From: a bacterium
Lineage (GTDB): Bacteria > Pseudomonadota > Gammaproteobacteria > Burkholderiales > Burkholderiaceae_C
DNA: 9,790 nt
Direction: 5' to 3'
NCBI GenBank assembly: GCA_030824095.1
Contig: JAVBYK010000427.1
Span: forward strand, 1-9,790
In this document: piece by piece, positions 6,729 through 9,790 of the stretch
Layout: every line of letters starts with the position of its first letter
Numbering within the stretch: the stretch's first letter is position 1
Position numbers and translations under genes: made by a program
The notes under the pieces: generated by a model
The model's database searches: none
The model's input: the letters and a program-made list of their open reading frames with translations, nothing else
Told to the model about the DNA's origin: nothing

Positions 6729-6760
6729 AAAAAAAACGGGCGGTAATTACCCGCCCGTTT
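6729..6760 (-). terminator. Intrinsic terminator/attenuator in the rimP-operon leader
   Basis: Read on the minus strand, AAACGGGCGG (6760-6751), a 7-nt loop (6750-6744) and CCGCCCGTTT (6743-6734) form a perfect 10-bp GC-rich stem. The run continues to eight consecutive Ts (6736-6729). This is a textbook Rho-independent terminator. Its T run ends 32 nt before the rimP GTG, and no promoter fits in those 32 nt. Transcripts of rimP-nusA-infB must therefore read through it or be attenuated there. The structure is seen directly; its regulatory role is inferred. It may also work weakly in the plus direction (stem followed by only TTT). Confidence 0.8.
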
Positions 6761-6806
6761 GGTCGTGAGCCGCAATTGTAACGCAAAAACGTGCTAAGTG
6801 CCTTGA

Positions 6807-6835
6807 TTCGTAAGGAGTTATTGACCAAATGTCAA
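6807..6835 (-). promoter_or_regulatory. Candidate promoter of the rimP-nusA-infB operon, with dyad
   Basis: On the minus strand a perfect -35 hexamer TTGACA (6835-6830) is followed by a 17-nt spacer and a weak -10, TACGAA (6812-6807). Initiation would fall near 6800, upstream of the leader terminator. The -35 box is embedded in a dyad, TTGAC-N5-GTCAA (6821-6835), which could bind a regulator. A better -10-like hexamer, TACAAT (6780-6775), lies downstream but has no recognisable -35 at 15-18 nt, so it is an alternative start. Confidence 0.4.
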
Positions 6836-6836
6836 C

Positions 6837-6854
6837 AAAAACCCTGCGTCAGGG
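6837..6854 (-). terminator. Weak minus-strand terminator-like hairpin
   Basis: On the minus strand, CCCTG (6854-6850), a 3-nt loop and CAGGG (6846-6842) are followed by TTTTT (6841-6837). The stem is only 5 bp, with AAA upstream that could add pairs across a bulge, so efficiency is doubtful. It lies 16 nt after the stop of the 60-codon ORF at 6870-7052 and directly before the candidate rimP promoter, where it could insulate the operon from transcription through the fabV-like gene's antisense strand. Confidence 0.4.
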
Positions 6855-6869
6855 CTTTCTAATTGGGCT

Positions 6870-7052
6870 TTAGGGGGCGCTTTGCCCACCGCAATCCGCT
6901 TCAACGGCTTGCGCGTGCGAAAATTCTTCAGTAGGCGGGATCCATTCATACAACAAAGCGCCATTGGGGTCCACTGGAGCTTTGTTCTTACCCCGAAGCA
7001 AGAGCTGACCTCCATGGATTCCGCATTTCCCGAAAAGTAATAATGTAAACAT
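6870..7052 (-). CDS. Doubtful small ORF, 60 codons, unknown
   Basis: The ORF runs from ATG (7050-7052) to TAA (6870-6872) and would encode a protein starting MFTLLLFGKCGIHGG, with a short hydrophobic start and a hydrophilic, proline-containing tail. I recognise no family. For it: an AAGGGA stretch 11 nt upstream, and a terminator-like hairpin just after the stop. Against it: its ATG overlaps the ATG of the divergent gene at 7051, so its promoter would have to lie inside that gene, and codon use shows nothing distinctive. It could equally be an eroded gene end or a chance ORF. Confidence 0.15.
   Translation of the reverse strand: MFTLLLFGKCGIHGGQLLLRGKNKAPVDPNGALLYEWIPPTEEFSHAQAVEADCGGQSAP
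7039..7044 (+). promoter_or_regulatory. -10-like box directly before the fabV-like gene
   Basis: AATAAT (5 of 6 matches to TATAAT) ends 6 nt before the ATG at 7051. The best -35 is only a weak TGGATT (7015-7020, 18-nt spacer). If it is used, transcription would start at or next to the A of the ATG, giving a leaderless mRNA. This fits with the absence of a Shine-Dalgarno sequence before this gene. Confidence 0.35.
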
Positions 7053-8367
7053 GAATAAACCGATCCCTTTGCACCAACTTCCCCAGAAAACCCTATTTCG
7101 CGCAGGCGATGTGTTCATATTGTTCGGCGAACTCTTCGGACGGGGCTATGCCAATGGCCTGATCAATGAAGCTCGTCGAGCAGGAATGCACATCGTCGGA
7201 ATCACCGTGGGTCGCCGTGACGCCAACAACGCACTTCGCCCCTTGAACGACGAGGAGTTGGCGGCCGCGGAACAGAACCTTGGCGGCAAGATCATCAATA
7301 TTCCGCTCATGGCGGGTTTTGACCTGGATTCACCCGCAGGCGAGCCGACCCCAACCGACTTGCTCTCCGGCCTGACGCTCAAGTCCTGGACCGAAGACAA
7401 GCTTGATTGGGCGCACATTGAAAAGTGCCAGCAAATTGGCATTGCACGATTCGCGAATTCCCTCGCCCAAGTGATGACCTCACTCGACGGAATGATTCCG
7501 CCGGACCGCAATGTCTTCTTCGCCCACACCATGGCGGGTGGGATTCCCAAGGCCAAGGTCTTCCTCGCCATTGCCAACCGCGTCTACAAAGGGCGTGGAG
7601 AGCGCTACATGTCGTCGCAAACCTTGCTTGACAGCGATCTGGGCAAACTGATCCTGAAGAATTTTGATGAAGTGTCTGCCAACACGTTCGAGCACCTCAT
7701 CAACGCCAGTGCATCCATCAGAGCACGCGTGGAGGCTGGCGGCGGCCAGGTTCGTTACTCTGCGTATGGCTACCACGGTACCGAAATCCTCATCGGTGAG
7801 GACTATGTGTGGCAAACCTACACCAACTACACGCAAGGCATGGCCAAGATGCGGCTCGAACGCATTGCCGAGACCGCGTGGAGCCAGGGCATCAAGGCGA
7901 CTGTCTACAACTGCCCAGAAATCCGGACGAATTCATCCGATATTTTTGCTGGTGTCGAATTGCCGCTCATTCCTTTGCTCCATGCGCTCAAAAAAGAGAA
8001 TGGCGGCGCCTGGGCCGAAGCGCAATGGCAGGCGTGCCGAGCGCTCCTGGCAGACGGAGTCACGCTGGAGAACGTCCTTCAAAAGGTTCTGGATTTTCAG
8101 ACCAGTGAGGTCATGCGGCCATTCCGCAATTTTGCGGCCTGGCCAATGCCCAACAGCCAGCCACAGGCGGATCTGACCATTGGCACCTCGGACGAGGTTC
8201 AAAAGTTGCACAGGGACAGTAAAGCGCTCATCACGGACCTGCTCAGTGCTTTGGTGATCGAGGCCACCGGTCCGCTGATGTTCCGGGAGTCGTCAGCCCC
8301 GACAGGGCCGGTGCTGTGGCTCAATCACGACATCATCGCCCGTCAGCTGAATCTGCTGCACGCCTAA
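7051..8367 (+). CDS. FabV/FabMG-like enoyl-ACP reductase, SDR superfamily (putative)
   Basis: This gene encodes 438 residues. Residues 20-36 (GDVFILFGELFGRGYANG, starting at G19) carry a GxxxGxG pattern (G26, G30, G32) like the SDR nucleotide-binding loop. YHGTEILIGEDYVWQTY-TNYTQGMA-K aligns by eye with the FabV active site: Tyr257 and Lys266 form a Y-x8-K pair, the spacing that distinguishes FabV from FabI (Y-x6-K). Thr293 to Pro308 matches the region after the FabV catalytic helix that leads to PLY-type residues. Such enzymes reduce trans-2-enoyl-ACP with NAD(P)H, the last step of fatty-acid elongation, and FabV-type members are known to tolerate triclosan. The family name FabMG is from memory. 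FabV is usually about 400 residues, so this one is longer. The start fits the glycine-loop distance, but no ribosome-binding site is visible. The gene stands alone between divergent rimP and a convergent decarboxylase. It could instead be an SDR with another substrate. Confidence 0.68.
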   Translation: MNKPIPLHQLPQKTLFRAGDVFILFGELFGRGYANGLINEARRAGMHIVGITVGRRDANNALRPLNDEELAAAEQNLGGKIINIPLMAGFDLDSPAGEPTPTDLLSGLTLKSWTEDKLDWAHIEKCQQIGIARFANSLAQVMTSLDGMIPPDRNVFFAHTMAGGIPKAKVFLAIANRVYKGRGERYMSSQTLLDSDLGKLILKNFDEVSANTFEHLINASASIRARVEAGGGQVRYSAYGYHGTEILIGEDYVWQTYTNYTQGMAKMRLERIAETAWSQGIKATVYNCPEIRTNSSDIFAGVELPLIPLLHALKKENGGAWAEAQWQACRALLADGVTLENVLQKVLDFQTSEVMRPFRNFAAWPMPNSQPQADLTIGTSDEVQKLHRDSKALITDLLSALVIEATGPLMFRESSAPTGPVLWLNHDIIARQLNLLHA

Positions 8368-8376
8368 GCTCCGAAG

Positions 8377-8399
8377 GCTCCGCGACTTTCCCGCGGAGC
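8377..8399. terminator. Hairpin between convergent genes
   Basis: GCTCCGCG (8377-8384) and CGCGGAGC (8392-8399) form a perfect 8-bp stem with a 7-nt loop, 10 nt after the stop of the fabV-like gene and 14 nt beyond the stop of the converging decarboxylase. Neither side has a long T run, so it is at best a weak intrinsic terminator or a 3'-end stabilising stem that serves both transcripts. Confidence 0.5.
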
Positions 8400-8413
8400 T
8401 CCATCCATGCCCT

Positions 8414-9790
8414 TTACGCCTTGACACAGTCGGCGTAATAGCGCTTGACGCCGTCCACTCCAGTTTCCTCGACCAAACCGTGGATGTCGGTCTCGAAGCC
8501 CGGGCACTGTGCGTTGAATTCCCGTGAAAACTTGAGGTAATCCACGACCTTCTTGTTGAACACTTCACCGGGAATTAGCAGCGGAATGCCGGGTGGATAC
8601 GGCGTCACCATACCGACCGAAACGCGGCCTTCCAGGTGGTCGATTTCCACCCGTTCGGTTTTGCGCAACGCAATGTGGGCATAGGCATCGCTGGGCTTCA
8701 TGGCCGGCACCAGATCGCTCAGATACACCTCGGTGGTCAGGCGTGCGATATCAAACTTGGCATACAGCAGGTGGATGTGCTGGCACAGGTCGGCTAGGCC
8801 CATCTTCTCGTAACGCGGATACTTCTGGACAAACTCCGGTAGCACGCGCCACATGGGCTGGTTCTTGGCGTAATCGTCCTTGAACTGCTGCAGAGCAGTC
8901 AACATGCTGTTCCAGCGGCCCTTGGTGATGCCGATGGTGAACATGATGAAGAAGCTGTACAGGCCGGTCTTCTCCACCACCACGCCGTGTTCGGCCAAAA
9001 ATTTGGTCACGATGCTGGCCGGAATACCGGTCTTGGCAAACTTTCCGTTCAGGTCCAGTCCCGGCGTCACGATGGTGGACTTGATCGGATCGAGCATGTT
9101 GAAGCCCGATGCCAGCTTGCCAAAGCCATGCCAGTTAGCCTTGGCCGTCTTGGCTTCGCCTTTGATGATCCAGTCAGTGGCACGGCCAATTCCTTCGTCC
9201 ACAAGCCTGTCCGGCCCCCAGACCTTGAACCACCAGTCGTCACCATACTCTTCATCCACTTTGCGCATGGCCCGGCGAAAATCCAGCGCCTCGGCGATGC
9301 TCTCTTCCACCAACGCGGTACCGCCAGGTGGCTCCATCATGGCAGCAGCCACATCGCAACTGGCGATGATGCTGTATTGCGGTGACGTGGAGGTGTGCAT
9401 CAGGTAGGCCTCGTTGAACAGGTGCTTGTCCAGCTTGACAGTCTGCGAGTCCTGCACCAGCACATGGCTGGCCTGGCTGATACCGGCCAGCAGCTTGTGG
9501 ATGGACTGGGTGCTGTACACCACCGCTTCCTTGGGCCGTGCCCGGTTCTTGCCCATGGCGTGGTAAGTGCCATAGAACGGGTGGAACGCCGCGTGCGGCA
9601 GCCAGGCTTCATCAAAGTGGATGTTCTCGACATAGCCGTCCAGCATGGACTTGATGGTCTCGGTGTTGTAGAGCACGCCGTCATAGGTGCTTTGGGTCAG
9701 CGTCAGGATGCGCGGCTTGACGGTCTTGGGGTTCACACCCTTGAGCAGCGGATTGGCCTTGATCTTGGCGCGAATGGTGTCGGGCTCAAA
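8414..9790 (-). CDS. Arg/Lys/Orn decarboxylase (biodegradative, PLP-dependent), C-terminal part
   Basis: The frame is open to the window edge, giving 458 residues plus the stop. The GTG at 9734-9736 is internal, because 18 more in-frame sense codons lie upstream. Features: HFDEAWLPHAAFHPFYG, matching the DxAW...P.Y PLP-site block of AdiA and LdcI; STQSIHKLLAGISQAS with the Schiff-base lysine encoded at 9494-9496; later GRVSVGMVTPYPPGIPLLIPGE and a C-terminal PGFETDIHG. The family is fold-type I (LdcI, AdiA and SpeC relatives, about 710-755 residues), so the missing N-terminal part is probably about 300 residues including the wing domain. About 359 residues follow the lysine, nearer to AdiA (369) than LdcI (348). 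This and the DEAW...AM pattern lean to arginine, but the substrate cannot be fixed here. Such enzymes take up a proton while making agmatine, cadaverine or putrescine, in acid resistance or polyamine supply. It converges on the fabV-like gene. Confidence 0.9.
   Translation of the reverse strand, partial: FEPDTIRAKIKANPLLKGVNPKTVKPRILTLTQSTYDGVLYNTETIKSMLDGYVENIHFDEAWLPHAAFHPFYGTYHAMGKNRARPKEAVVYSTQSIHKLLAGISQASHVLVQDSQTVKLDKHLFNEAYLMHTSTSPQYSIIASCDVAAAMMEPPGGTALVEESIAEALDFRRAMRKVDEEYGDDWWFKVWGPDRLVDEGIGRATDWIIKGEAKTAKANWHGFGKLASGFNMLDPIKSTIVTPGLDLNGKFAKTGIPASIVTKFLAEHGVVVEKTGLYSFFIMFTIGITKGRWNSMLTALQQFKDDYAKNQPMWRVLPEFVQKYPRYEKMGLADLCQHIHLLYAKFDIARLTTEVYLSDLVPAMKPSDAYAHIALRKTERVEIDHLEGRVSVGMVTPYPPGIPLLIPGEVFNKKVVDYLKFSREFNAQCPGFETDIHGLVEETGVDGVKRYYADCVKA

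Larger units (their letters stand above)
6698..7050. other. Divergent intergenic region rimP / fabV-like gene
   Basis: This stretch of 353 nt separates two divergently transcribed units. From the rimP side it holds a strong minus-strand terminator hairpin (6729-6760), a TACAAT box on the minus strand (6775-6780), a candidate promoter with a dyad (6807-6835), a weak minus-strand terminator-like hairpin (6837-6854), a 60-codon minus-strand ORF of doubtful status (6870-7052), and a plus-strand -10-like box (7039-7044). No tRNA or other known RNA was recognised. Confidence 0.6.

Noticed and set aside
6818..7015. 65-codon minus-strand ORF in the divergent region
   Set aside because: It runs through the terminator-like hairpin and the TTGACA box, overlaps the 60-codon ORF in another frame and shows no recognisable features.
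9734..9736. GTG as the start of the decarboxylase
   Set aside because: The frame stays open for 18 more codons to the window edge with family-like sequence, and the protein would lack its N-terminal domains. It is an internal Val codon of a gene cut by the window.
1..9790. Mobile element, CRISPR, toxin-antitoxin or phage-defence locus
   Set aside because: No transposase, integrase, terminal inverted repeats with target duplications, direct-repeat array or paired small genes were found. The window is a conserved housekeeping region with two single metabolic genes.

Overview
The window looks like a conserved chromosomal segment from a GC-rich betaproteobacterium, most likely Burkholderiales and probably Comamonadaceae (Rhodoferax-like). 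Three things suggest this: the gene order rimP-nusA-infB-rbfA-truB-typA, the protein sequences (for example TruB with RVPRRPVHGVLLLDKP), and two short repeats inside truB that resemble families I remember from Comamonadaceae genomes. The genus assignment is inference.

Positions 1-6697, all on the minus strand, hold the classical translation and transcription-factor operon, read from right to left: rimP (ribosome maturation), nusA (transcription elongation, termination and antitermination), infB (initiation factor IF2), rbfA (30S maturation), truB (tRNA psi55 synthase) and the first 24 codons of typA/bipA (ribosome-associated GTPase). Gaps are short (2 to 84 nt), and no promoter or terminator is evident between the genes, so one transcript probably covers them all. 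Together the products assemble and modify the translation machinery and couple it to RNA polymerase. Two of the gaps hold perfect dyads: a 20-bp palindrome before infB and a 7-bp-stem hairpin before nusA.

Positions 6698-7050 are a 353-nt divergent intergenic region. Toward rimP it contains a consensus -35 box inside a small dyad with a weak -10. A strong intrinsic-terminator hairpin with eight Us (minus strand) follows, lying between that candidate promoter and rimP, so the operon may be controlled by attenuation. A second, weaker minus-strand terminator-like hairpin and a 60-codon ORF of unknown status fill the rest.

Positions 7051-8367 (plus strand) encode a 438-residue SDR-superfamily protein resembling FabV and the FabMG-type enoyl-ACP reductases, with a glycine-rich nucleotide motif and a Y-x8-K active-site pair. 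It has no clear ribosome-binding site, and a -10-like box lies 6 nt before its ATG, so the message may be leaderless. A hairpin at 8377-8399 separates it from the convergent gene at 8414-9790 (minus strand). That gene is the C-terminal 458 residues of a biodegradative-type, PLP-dependent arginine/lysine/ornithine decarboxylase whose start lies beyond the window.

I see no IS element, CRISPR array, tRNA or rRNA, and no clearly new multi-gene system. The best leads are the leader terminator of the rimP operon, the FabV-like reductase, the TKxD G4 motif of IF2, and the repeat-derived N-terminus of TruB.
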